From Planctomycetaceae bacterium (GTDB lineage: Bacteria; Planctomycetota; Planctomycetia; Pirellulales; Pirellulaceae), in NCBI GenBank assembly GCA_027487485.1, contig JAIYDN010000049.1, positions 203,878 to 267,877 on the forward strand: a stretch of 64,000 bases of DNA. The letters run 5' to 3'. The translations under genes were made by a program, and so were the position numbers. The notes under the pieces are model-generated. The model was not told where the DNA came from. It saw nothing but the letters and a program-made list of their open reading frames with translations, and ran no database searches. Of the stretch, positions 56,957 to 64,000 are shown one piece after another; position 1 is the stretch's first letter, and every line of letters begins with the position of its first letter.

Positions 56957-57280
56957 TTATCTTGCAGGCGGCCCACGCTGGCTATTGGCCGAGCTCAGGC
57001 AGGATTGCAAGACAACGCGATCCGGAGAGAGCCAACCAAGCAGGTTAGGCTGAGAGAGAATCTCCGAAGGGCAGCATTTGGAAATAAGCCCGTTGGTCTC
57101 GAACTCCAATCTTAATTCCACCGAGTCGGAGCCAGATTCAATTTGGCTTTCTTCGAGAAGTAGAGAATTGGAGCAAGAATGGGAATGAGCCAGCACTGGA
57201 GTCGAAATGATCAACCCAATGAGGCATAGAGCCAAACCCAAATAAGCTTTAGAAGTCCATGGAACGTTACTCATGAGCAT
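56957..57280 (-). CDS. Small secreted cysteine-containing protein upstream of dabA
   Basis: A 107-residue open frame with a convincing signal peptide (hydrophobic KAYLGLALCLIGLIISTPVL, cleavage near LAHS). The mature part is about 75 residues with four cysteines (one near HSHSC, two in SKCCPSEIL, one near QSCLSS). No family is recognised. The ATG at 57280, or the one at 57274, has no strong ribosome-binding site. It lies 143 bases upstream of dabA in the same orientation and might be the leader gene of that operon. Confidence 0.45.
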   Translation of the reverse strand: MLMSNVPWTSKAYLGLALCLIGLIISTPVLAHSHSCSNSLLLEESQIESGSDSVELRLEFETNGLISKCCPSEILSQPNLLGWLSPDRVVLQSCLSSANSQRGPPAR

Positions 57281-57778
57281 ACGAATCTAGTTATCGGCCA
57301 CCCAACGGTCAACCCTTAGCAGCCAGAAGGTTAGATATTGCGAATTGCTGAAATTGTTTTCATGGGGCGATAGGGTTAGCCAGCATGCAGCATCAAGATG
57401 GACCCGAACCTCGGGCGCTGGTTTTAATGGTGCTCCGTTTGGCTTTCAATCGTACTCGTACTCAATGAAATGGTACTCGTACTCGTACTCGAAACACGTT
57501 ATTCGAGTACGAGTACCGCTGGTGCTGAGTACGAGTACGATTACGAAAAACCAAGTTTTCCACAGGACAGGTGTCCTTTATGCCTTTTTTGTTTTCAGCA
57601 AGTTTTGTGGTTTCGTGGGCTCGCACACTAAATCTAGTTTTAGCTGTCGCATTGTGGATGTTTGGCTAAAATGCGGTGAGCCAGGACTTCTGAACCTTGA
57701 ACGCATTTTGCGGCTGGGTTTTCGAGAATCTGGCTCAGGACTCATCTGCTTTTTCTCGGTTTTCAAGGGAGTGTTCGC
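57281..57778. other. Intergenic region upstream of dnaB
   Basis: No convincing gene was found in these 498 bases. The GTACTC palindrome (57449-57541) occupies the middle. The dnaB promoter should be to its right, in the T-rich stretch 57545-57640. A long plus-strand frame through here (57345 on) is a chance frame reading through the repeats. Confidence 0.45.
57449..57541. repeat. Nested GTACTC/GAGTAC palindrome
   Basis: CGTACTCGTACTC at about 57451-57463 is the inverse of GAGTACGAGTACG at about 57527-57539. Inside it, GGTACTCGTACTCG (from about 57472) pairs with CGAGTACGAGTACC (about 57504-57517). Together they could fold into a cruciform of about 90 bases with double-tiered stems. It lies about 240 bases upstream of the dnaB start. 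Confidence 0.65.
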
Positions 57779-59251
57779 ATGGATATGGATCCAAAGCGTT
57801 TTCGCAAAGATGGTAAATCAAAATCGAAAAAGGACGCGGAAGCTCCGAATATTCTGGATCGTTCTCCCCCATTTGATCTGGCTGCCGAGATGGGAGTGCT
57901 TGGAAGCCTGTTGTTGAATCCGGACGTTGCAAACGAGCTGACGCTGACTCTTCGGCCCGACGACTTCTACGATGATGCGCATCGCAAGCTGTATACGGCC
58001 ATGACCAACATGCACGACACAGGCCGTAAAGTCGATGTGACTTTGTTGGTCAGTGAATTGAAGTCGGCGGGTGACTTTGAATTGATCGGTGGGGCTGCGT
58101 ACCTTGCAAAACTTGCGAACAGTGTTCCTAACGCGGCGCACGCGGTTTACTACGGCCAGATCGTACGAAGCAAGGCCACGCTGCGCCGACTCATCGATGC
58201 ATCGACCTCCATTCTTGCCGACGCTTACGATGAAAGCCAAGATCCAAAAGAGCTCGTGTCGCAAGCAGAGCAACGCATCTTTCAGATTCAAGACGAACGC
58301 AATGCGAACTCGGCCGCTTCCGTGTCGGAAGTGCTTAAAGCGGCCATGACGCGGATCGACTTGCGGATGCAAGGGGAACAGCTTCAAAGTGGCGTTGCGA
58401 CCCACTTTACCGACTTCGACCAAATGACCGGTGGGCTCCATAACGGCGAACTGATTATTCTAGCTGCTCGTCCTAGTATGGGAAAAACAGCTTTTGCGAT
58501 GAACATCGCAGAACATGTGGCCATGAAAGAAAATGCACCCACGTTGTTTGTAAGTTTGGAAATGAATGCGATCGAGCTTGTCGATCGTCTGCTCTGTTCC
58601 GTCGCCAAGGTGAATGGTTCGCGTCTTCGGGTTGGTACGATTACTCAAGATGACCAGAAGCGACTGTTGGCTCACGCCGGTAAGATTGCCAAAGCCCCAC
58701 TTTATATCGACGATGCACCAAGCCGTACGGTCAGCGAGGTTGCGGCCGTGGCTCGCCGCATCACGCAACAAGAAATGCGGAAACCCGGTGGGCGGCCTCT
58801 CGGGCTGATCGTCATCGACTACCTACAACTTCTCAATCCAGACAACCCGAAGGATCCTCGACAAGAACAAGTTGCCAAAATCGCTCGGCGCCTGAAAATG
58901 CTCGCACGGGAACAGGATGTTCCAATCCTTTGCCTGTCCCAGCTCAATCGGCAAGCCGAAGACAGCAAAGATCACAAGCCAAAGTTAAGTCACTTGCGAG
59001 AATCTGGCGCTATCGAACAGGATGCGGACGTGGTCATGTTTGTTCACCGCGAAGGGTATTACCATCGTGGGGAAGATGCCGAACAATACGCTGGGCAAGC
59101 CGAGATCATCATCGCAAAACAGCGAAATGGCCCGGTCGGCGACGTAGAACTGATTTGGGAACGGGACTACACCCGATTCCTCAACAAAGCCCCGGAAAGG
59201 CACGAAGAGTTCAACAGCTACAGCGATTTCAAGAGCCCCGGCGGTTACTGA
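57779..59251 (+). CDS. dnaB: Replicative DNA helicase DnaB
   Basis: A 490-residue hexameric replicative helicase. The N-terminal DnaB domain begins PPFDLAAEMGVLGSLLLNPD after a short basic tail. The RecA-type helicase domain has Walker A ARPSMGKTAFAMNIA, followed by FVSLEMNAIELVDRLL, Walker B LIVIDYLQLL, and the QLNR and GAIEQDADVVMF segments. The ATG at 57779 is preceded by AAGGGAG at 8 bases. No intein is present. The next gene, purD, begins 96 bases after the stop. Confidence 0.98.
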   Translation: MDMDPKRFRKDGKSKSKKDAEAPNILDRSPPFDLAAEMGVLGSLLLNPDVANELTLTLRPDDFYDDAHRKLYTAMTNMHDTGRKVDVTLLVSELKSAGDFELIGGAAYLAKLANSVPNAAHAVYYGQIVRSKATLRRLIDASTSILADAYDESQDPKELVSQAEQRIFQIQDERNANSAASVSEVLKAAMTRIDLRMQGEQLQSGVATHFTDFDQMTGGLHNGELIILAARPSMGKTAFAMNIAEHVAMKENAPTLFVSLEMNAIELVDRLLCSVAKVNGSRLRVGTITQDDQKRLLAHAGKIAKAPLYIDDAPSRTVSEVAAVARRITQQEMRKPGGRPLGLIVIDYLQLLNPDNPKDPRQEQVAKIARRLKMLAREQDVPILCLSQLNRQAEDSKDHKPKLSHLRESGAIEQDADVVMFVHREGYYHRGEDAEQYAGQAEIIIAKQRNGPVGDVELIWERDYTRFLNKAPERHEEFNSYSDFKSPGGY

Positions 59252-59347
59252 ACGCTCTGCAAACTTTCTTTTCATCTCGTAGAGTTCCAGTGCGACGACT
59301 AGAATAGCATTCTTTCAGTTCTATCTCGTTGGGTTTTGGATTGCATC

Positions 59348-60664
59348 ATGAAGGTTTTGGTGGTCGGGAGCGGTGGTCGTGAGCATGCATTGGCTTGGAA
59401 AATCAGCAAAAGTCCACGTCTAACCCGACTGTGGGTCGCCCCAGGGAACGCAGGAACGGCCCTGGAGGCTGAAAACGTGCCCATCGCTGCGGATGACATC
59501 GCAGGACTGGTTGCCTTCGCCAAAAAGGAAAAAGTGGACTTGGTTGTTGTCGGTCCCGAAGTCCCTTTGACGCTGGGGCTGGTCGACGCTCTCGCCAAAG
59601 AAAAAATACGAGCCTTTGGACCTAGCAAAGCAGCCGCTCAGCTGGAAGGAAGCAAAGTCTTCTGCAAGTTGCTGTTGCGACAAGCGGATGTGCCGACCGC
59701 GGAATACCAAGCGTTTCGCGATGCTGACAGCGCCATGCGTTACATCAAGGCTCGTTATCCTAACGAACGCGACAAGGCACCCGTCGTGATCAAAGCGGAT
59801 GGACTTGCCAGCGGAAAAGGAGTTATCGTTTGCTCGCGACGCGATGACGCATTAGAAGCTATCGACCGGATCGCCAGAAAGAACGAGTTCGGCCGCGCTG
59901 GCTCGCAATTGATTATCGAAGAAAGACTCGAAGGCCCAGAAGTAAGCGTTCTTGCGATCACCGATGGGAAAACGATCCTAACCTTGCCGCCAGCCCAAGA
60001 TCACAAGGCAGCGCACGACGGCGATAAAGGACCCAATACGGGTGGCATGGGCGCCTACTCGCCAACGCCTGTCATCACCCCAGAGATGATTGAGACGATC
60101 GAAGATCAAATCCTGGTCCCATCCATTCATACCATGAAGCGCAATCGAAAGCCCTTTCGCGGAGTGCTTTACGCGGGGCTCATGTTGACGCAAACAGGCC
60201 CGAAGGTTCTCGAGTACAACGTGCGTTTCGGAGACCCCGAATGCCAACCGTTGCTGATGCGACTTCAAAGTGATTTGCTCGATATTCTGGAAGCAACCGT
60301 CGATGGTCGTCTCAATGAAATTGATCCGCCCGTTTGGGACCCGCGACCAGCGATCTGTGTCGTGATGGCTAGCCAAGGCTATCCAGGCGAGTTCGAAAAA
60401 GGTCGCGTGATTACTGGGCTTGAAGCGGCGAACGCAATTGCTGATGTCAAAGTCTTTCACGGCGGAACAAAATTGCAGGATGGCCAAGTCGTTACCGATG
60501 GCGGACGAGTCCTTGGCGTAACTGCATTGGGTAATTCGCTTGCCGCTGCAAAGCTTCAGGCCTACACCGCAGTGCAAGCGATTCGTTGGCCAGGCGCATG
60601 GTGTCGAAAAGACATCAGCGACAAGGCCGCCAAGTACGTGCTAGAAAGTGCTCAAACCGAATAA
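59348..60664 (+). CDS. purD: Phosphoribosylamine-glycine ligase (PurD)
   Basis: A 438-residue GAR synthetase, the second step of purine biosynthesis. The N-terminal VLVVGSGGREHALAWKI is the family signature. The ATP-grasp part contains VVIKADGLASGKGVIV, EGPEVSVLAI and GPNTGGMGAYSP, and FGDPECQPLLMRL provides metal-binding residues. The start was set at the ATG at 59348 because the protein then begins with the signature strand; a TTG four codons earlier is unlikely. The molybdopterin oxidoreductase follows 11 bases after the stop. Confidence 0.98.
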   Translation: MKVLVVGSGGREHALAWKISKSPRLTRLWVAPGNAGTALEAENVPIAADDIAGLVAFAKKEKVDLVVVGPEVPLTLGLVDALAKEKIRAFGPSKAAAQLEGSKVFCKLLLRQADVPTAEYQAFRDADSAMRYIKARYPNERDKAPVVIKADGLASGKGVIVCSRRDDALEAIDRIARKNEFGRAGSQLIIEERLEGPEVSVLAITDGKTILTLPPAQDHKAAHDGDKGPNTGGMGAYSPTPVITPEMIETIEDQILVPSIHTMKRNRKPFRGVLYAGLMLTQTGPKVLEYNVRFGDPECQPLLMRLQSDLLDILEATVDGRLNEIDPPVWDPRPAICVVMASQGYPGEFEKGRVITGLEAANAIADVKVFHGGTKLQDGQVVTDGGRVLGVTALGNSLAAAKLQAYTAVQAIRWPGAWCRKDISDKAAKYVLESAQTE

Positions 60665-60675
60665 GACGATTCACC

Positions 60676-62676
60676 ATGGCTCTGACTGTTTTGCCTACGA
60701 TCTGTGCTTTAGACTGTCCAGATGCCTGTGCATTGGATATCACCGTAGAGGATGGGAAGGTAACCCATCTTGCTGGCAACCGCGAACATCCCATCACCAA
60801 GGGATTCGCCTGTGCCAAGATGGCCAAGTACCCTCAAAGGCAAGAGCAATCGGATCGAGTGCTCGTACCGATGCGTCGAATTGGGCCCAAAGGTTCTGGA
60901 CAATTCGAGCCGATTCGTTGGGAAACCGCCATCGATGAAATCGCGGAACGATTGAAAGGAGTCTTGGAAAAATACGGCGCTCAGACGGTGCTGCCTTACG
61001 CTTATGGTGGAACGATGGGCGTTCTTCAATCGCAAGCACCGTTATCTTTTTTTCGAGCCATCGGCGCCTTAGAGCTCGATCAAACCATTTGCGCAGCCAC
61101 AGGTGGAACCGCTTGGGAAGCCAATTATGGTCCCAACAAATTGGGCACGGATCCCGAAGATATTGTTCATTCAAAACACATCATCTTGTGGGGAATCAAT
61201 TCCCTTCGAAGCAATTCGCACTCGGCTCCACCCATCAACGCAGCTCGCAAGAACGGCTGCAAAGTTTTGCACATCGACCCGTTTCGCAACGAGACTTCCA
61301 AGTTCGCTGATGAACATTGGCAGATCCGCGTTGGTACCGATGCTGCCCTAGCTTTGGCTTTCGGAAGCGAAATCTTCAAGAATCAATGGCATGATCAAGA
61401 GTATCTCGACAAGTTTGCTAGCGGGCTTGAAGAATATCGCGAGGCTTGCCTCCAGTGGCCGTTGGAGCGGGCGGCAGAGTATTGCAACTTGCCCTTGGAT
61501 TCTTTGCGTTCCATGGTGCAACAGTTCGCCACCAGCGAAGCCCCTTTCATTAAGGTTGGCTACGGGCTGACTCGCAATGAAGGTGGCGGCAACGCAATGC
61601 GAGCCATTGCGTTACTCCCTGCATTGATAGGAGCATGGAAGAAGAAAGGTGGCGGTGCATGCCTTTCAACCAGCGGAGCGTTTGGGCTCAACACACGCCG
61701 AGTCTGTGGTGCTCATCTAGTTCAGCCGGGTGTGCGGCATGTGAACATGAACTTGTTAGCATCGGAACTGGAGCAAGCCAAGCTGCGAGCCTTGTTTGTA
61801 TTCAATAGCAACCCGGCAGCAGTCGCTCCCGATTCCGCTCGCATTCGAGATGGGTTACGGAACGAAGAGCTTTTGACTGTGGTGCTGGAGCACTTTCAAA
61901 CAGACACGGCTGACTTTGCAGATTATTTGTTGCCTGCGACTACCTTCTTGGAACATACGGATGTCTATACGTCCTACGGTCATTACTACTTGCAATACTC
62001 GGAGCCCGTTGTGCCAGCCCGGGGCGAAGCCAAATCCAATCAATGGTTCTTCGAGCAGTTAGCAAGTCGATTGGGGCTGACCGATGAATGCCATTATTGG
62101 ACTCCGCAGGAGATGGTGAAGGAGCTGCTGCAATCGCCGAATCCGCTTCTATCCGGTATTACGCCAGAGCGGCTGATGAGTGAGAAGAGCGTGAAGCTCA
62201 ATCTGCCAGCTTCCTACTTGCCCTACTCCGAAGGTAGCAATTTCCCGGACCGTAAGATTCGTTTTTCGCCAGCACCTCAGCAGCTCGAATTCCAGGTGCA
62301 ACCAACTGCCGATTATCCGCTTCGATTGATTTCGCCGCCGGGTCCATTCATTTTGAATACCTCCATGGGTAACGTTCCGAGCGTCATTAAATTGGCAGGC
62401 GGCGAGCCTCAGGTCATTGTCAATCCCGTGGACGCGGCGCCGCTTGGTATCGCAGACGGAGCTCACATTGTGGTTGCAAGCGATGTTGGTTCGATTGTTC
62501 GCAAGGTGATCGTAAGTGAAGACACGCTTCCTGGTGTTGTGGTTGCGCTGGGGCAATGGTGGCCAAAGCTATCGCCAGACGGAAGAGGTCTCAACGAAAT
62601 CACCAGCGAACGATTAACCGATTTAGGAGGCGGCAGTACCTTCGGTAATCAAGTGGTACGCATCGCGCTTGCGTAA
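60676..62676 (+). CDS. Molybdopterin-dependent oxidoreductase (BisC/formate-dehydrogenase superfamily)
   Basis: A 666-residue protein. The N-terminal [4Fe-4S] domain has C10, C14, C18 and C46 (CALDCPDAC...FACAKM). The catalytic domains include FEPIRWETAIDEIAERL and ILWGINSLRSNSH, and the C-terminal molybdopterin-dinucleotide-binding barrel runs from about residue 560 (LISPPGPFILNTSMGN...NPVDAAPLGIADGAHIVV). The family oxidises or reduces varied small molecules; the metal ligand and substrate are not evident. It resembles stand-alone single-subunit members rather than formate dehydrogenase with beta and gamma partners. The ATG at 60676 follows the purD stop by 11 bases; a longer frame overlaps purD. 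Confidence 0.9.
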   Translation: MALTVLPTICALDCPDACALDITVEDGKVTHLAGNREHPITKGFACAKMAKYPQRQEQSDRVLVPMRRIGPKGSGQFEPIRWETAIDEIAERLKGVLEKYGAQTVLPYAYGGTMGVLQSQAPLSFFRAIGALELDQTICAATGGTAWEANYGPNKLGTDPEDIVHSKHIILWGINSLRSNSHSAPPINAARKNGCKVLHIDPFRNETSKFADEHWQIRVGTDAALALAFGSEIFKNQWHDQEYLDKFASGLEEYREACLQWPLERAAEYCNLPLDSLRSMVQQFATSEAPFIKVGYGLTRNEGGGNAMRAIALLPALIGAWKKKGGGACLSTSGAFGLNTRRVCGAHLVQPGVRHVNMNLLASELEQAKLRALFVFNSNPAAVAPDSARIRDGLRNEELLTVVLEHFQTDTADFADYLLPATTFLEHTDVYTSYGHYYLQYSEPVVPARGEAKSNQWFFEQLASRLGLTDECHYWTPQEMVKELLQSPNPLLSGITPERLMSEKSVKLNLPASYLPYSEGSNFPDRKIRFSPAPQQLEFQVQPTADYPLRLISPPGPFILNTSMGNVPSVIKLAGGEPQVIVNPVDAAPLGIADGAHIVVASDVGSIVRKVIVSEDTLPGVVVALGQWWPKLSPDGRGLNEITSERLTDLGGGSTFGNQVVRIALA

Positions 62677-62757
62677 CGAGTTGGGTGCGTCAAGTGATTC
62701 AGCAAGGTTCCGCCCGGCTTCTTCAAACGATGCAGCTAACTGATCTATTCTAAAAGC

Positions 62758-62787
62758 GTTTGTCGAAATATGTGGGGCGAAAAATTT
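62758..62787 (-). repeat. 30-bp repeat, inverted copy (left boundary)
   Basis: The reverse complement of these bases matches 63451-63480 with two mismatches (AAATTTTTCGCCCCACAT core). With a third, direct copy at 62814-62842 it can form a hairpin. The two outer copies enclose the double zinc-ribbon gene. Confidence 0.65.
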
Positions 62788-62813
62788 CAGAACCTTGATT
62801 TTGCTAACGATCT

Positions 62814-62842
62814 TTCGACCCACATTTTTCGACTGACTCCTT
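62814..62842 (+). repeat. Repeat copy, direct orientation
   Basis: TTCGACCCACATTTTTCGAC and the next nine bases agree with 63457-63485 in 26 of 29 positions by eye. It lies just inside the left inverted copy, so the left end of the segment carries a head-to-head pair. Confidence 0.55.
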
Positions 62843-62894
62843 GCATAGTGTGGGTGGCACCGTTTGGCGGTTCGCAACTTTAAAACGTGGTTCT

Positions 62895-63302
62895 TTAAGT
62901 TTTGATTCGCACTTGGTAGGGCTCACCTTTGTCACTAAAAACGCAAGCACCGTCGATGACGATCATGCTTGGATTATGCAAGTGTGCAATAGGGTCTGCA
63001 ACAATCGGGACCTCTACGTGACAATGCATACACTTCGGACCGCAATTGGGAGCGAACCTACCACCGCAAATACAATAGGGTAGGGTCTCTGAGATCTGAT
63101 CGAGTAACGCTTGCGACTTGGCGTTCCAAACAAGTGATTGATCCGATTCACGGTGAATCACGTTGGAACATCTGTTACAGTAAAAATGCGGGAAGCAATC
63201 ACTCATCCCGCTGGAACGCCATGCCGGAGTCAGTCCGTCACAACTCGGGCATTTCATGTTACCGACCCATCGCAATGTTCTTTCGTATTCGACGATTTTC
63301 AT
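62895..63302 (-). CDS. Double zinc-ribbon protein of unknown function
   Basis: A 135-residue protein with C18/C21 (CPSC), C42/C45 (CNRC), and then C77/C79, C87, C91/C94 (CICGG, CGPKCMHC). These would build two zinc ribbons. The C-terminus holds a short beta segment (SMIVIDGACVFSDKGEPYQVRI). There is no enzymatic motif; related proteins bind nucleic acids or act as small adaptors, so function cannot be assigned. An internal Met (63257) begins directly at the first ribbon and could be the real start. The gene sits between 30-bp inverted repeats. Confidence 0.68.
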   Translation of the reverse strand: MKIVEYERTLRWVGNMKCPSCDGLTPAWRSSGMSDCFPHFYCNRCSNVIHRESDQSLVWNAKSQALLDQISETLPYCICGGRFAPNCGPKCMHCHVEVPIVADPIAHLHNPSMIVIDGACVFSDKGEPYQVRIKT

Positions 63303-63450
63303 TGAGCACGGTCCGATGTGTATTGCCGAAGAAAATCCGCCATTACCTGGTTATTGGAACGACGATCTGACTTGTCGATTGTACCTGACTCAAATAGTCG
63401 ATTGAAGTAGGGAAAGTAGCCTGAAAAGTGGGTGGCCCGGATTGACTCTA

Positions 63451-63480
63451 AAATTTTTCGCCCCACATTTTTCGACAGAC
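63451..63480 (+). repeat. 30-bp repeat, direct copy (right boundary)
   Basis: AAATTTTTCGCCCCACATTT and the next ten bases match the reverse complement of 62758-62787 with two mismatches. It marks the right end of a roughly 720-bp segment containing the zinc-ribbon gene. Confidence 0.65.
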
Positions 63481-63895
63481 TCTTTTTGGATTTCTTGTTC
63501 GCACTACATCCATTGGGAGACAGCCCTTGTTTCCTTGTAGAAAGTAGGCCGTAACAAGCGATAGCGCAGTTACGGCAGAACCCTCGCCCCTCAATTGCCC
63601 TGTCGAACGAACAAGTTTACCCACCCTACCAGCCGTAACAGCGTCCAAAGCGACTTGTTAAAGCCTAAGGGTATCTGCTGTTATGTCCGAGCATTGCATC
63701 TTGAGAGCACCGCTATAGATCGCGAGCACTTGGAAGAAGATCATAAAGGCCGTCGGACGGTTCCACTCACATGGCGCTTGATTCGACATTCTCATGATGA
63801 TTCATTCTACCGAAAGAACCGATACAAGAATTGTCGATTCCGTTCATAGCAACTCGGTGCACATGAGTCTTGGCATTCCGAAGGAATCTAAGCTT

Positions 63896-63967
63896 GTAGC
63901 CGGCGGTTGAGCGTCAGCGACACCGCCGGTTACACGTCAGTTCGCTCATAGCACCCCGACGGGGTGC
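63896..63967. repeat. Two adjacent palindromic hairpins (REP-like)
   Basis: The first stem pairs 63896-63907 (GTAGCCGGCGGT) with 63922-63933, one G-T wobble and a 14-base loop. The second is a compact GCACCCC-GAC-GGGGTGC hairpin at 63951-63967. Their GC-rich form is typical of dispersed planctomycete intergenic repeats, but no second copy is in the window. Confidence 0.5.
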
Positions 63968-64000
63968 CAGCAGCAAAGTACTGACCAAGTCGATCTGGAT

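Larger units (their letters stand above)
63303..64000. other. Right-end region without a convincing gene
   Basis: No open frame here has a believable start, composition or motif. The region holds the right copy of the 30-bp repeat and, from 63896, two strong hairpins. The block 63500-63700 looks like decayed sequence, but no transposase remnant could be recognised. Confidence 0.45.

Noticed and set aside
57449..57541. Possible CRISPR-like array of short repeats
   Set aside because: Units are only 6-13 bases, change orientation and have no regular spacers; it is a nested palindrome.
57345..57917. A 190-codon plus-strand frame upstream of dnaB
   Set aside because: It reads through the GTACTC repeats and overlaps the start of dnaB; composition is not protein-like.
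63595..63849. An 84-codon plus-strand frame near the right end
   Set aside because: No recognisable motif, no ribosome-binding site, and basic random-like composition; probably decayed DNA.

Overview
The window looks like the chromosome of a planctomycete, most likely of the Pirellulales type. The evidence is the mix of families: a DUF1501 protein, a type I sulfatase, c-type-haem CxxCH proteins with WD40 or dehydrogenase propellers, a DUF1559 protein, a giant dockerin/tandem-repeat surface protein with a LEPRxLL-like N-terminal motif, an Omp85 system, and formaldehyde-activating enzyme. No tRNA, rRNA, CRISPR array, prophage or intact insertion sequence was seen. Most of the window is ordinary chromosome; the accessory character is confined to dispersed palindromic repeats and the right end.

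Left part (1-16 kb): the end of a DUF1501 gene, a REP-like palindrome, a 1574-residue secreted dockerin protein on the minus strand, a Pro/Asn-rich membrane-anchored protein and an anti-sigma-like protein on the plus strand. A tightly coupled minus-strand operon follows (13.8 to 9.5 kb): HemW-like radical SAM protein, GcvH-like lipoyl protein, two-cluster ferredoxin, CbiET. A BaiN-like flavoprotein is divergent from it.

Middle (16-36 kb): a sulfatase, a flavin reductase and a minus-strand operon of MacA-like adaptor (with EF-hands), MacB-like ATPase, permease, pre-peptidase-like secreted protein and cytochrome/WD40 protein. Upstream lie a DUF1559 protein and a BtaB-like methyltransferase. Then come fae, a Gly-Met-rich secreted protein, an NRDE protein, fabH and a 1191-residue PVC-type haem protein.

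36-48 kb: an outer-membrane assembly pair in which POTRA domains and beta-barrel sit on separate consecutive genes, then scpA, larC, a membrane protein, a regulatory-domain methyltransferase, a small membrane protein, clpX and a CinA-type amidohydrolase.

48-57 kb is the most interesting block, an inorganic-carbon uptake locus. A SulP transporter carries a STAS domain plus a C-terminal domain that reads as PII-like. It converges on a minus-strand operon of DabA (DUF2309, putative zinc ligands intact), DabB and a second NuoL/M-family membrane protein. The SulP-STAS-PII fusion beside DAB suggests a transporter with a built-in nucleotide or carbon sensor.

Right part (57-64 kb): dnaB preceded by a nested GTACTC palindrome, purD, a molybdopterin oxidoreductase, and a cysteine-rich double zinc-ribbon gene bracketed by near-perfect 30-bp inverted repeats. 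The last 700 bases hold no convincing gene, only hairpins.
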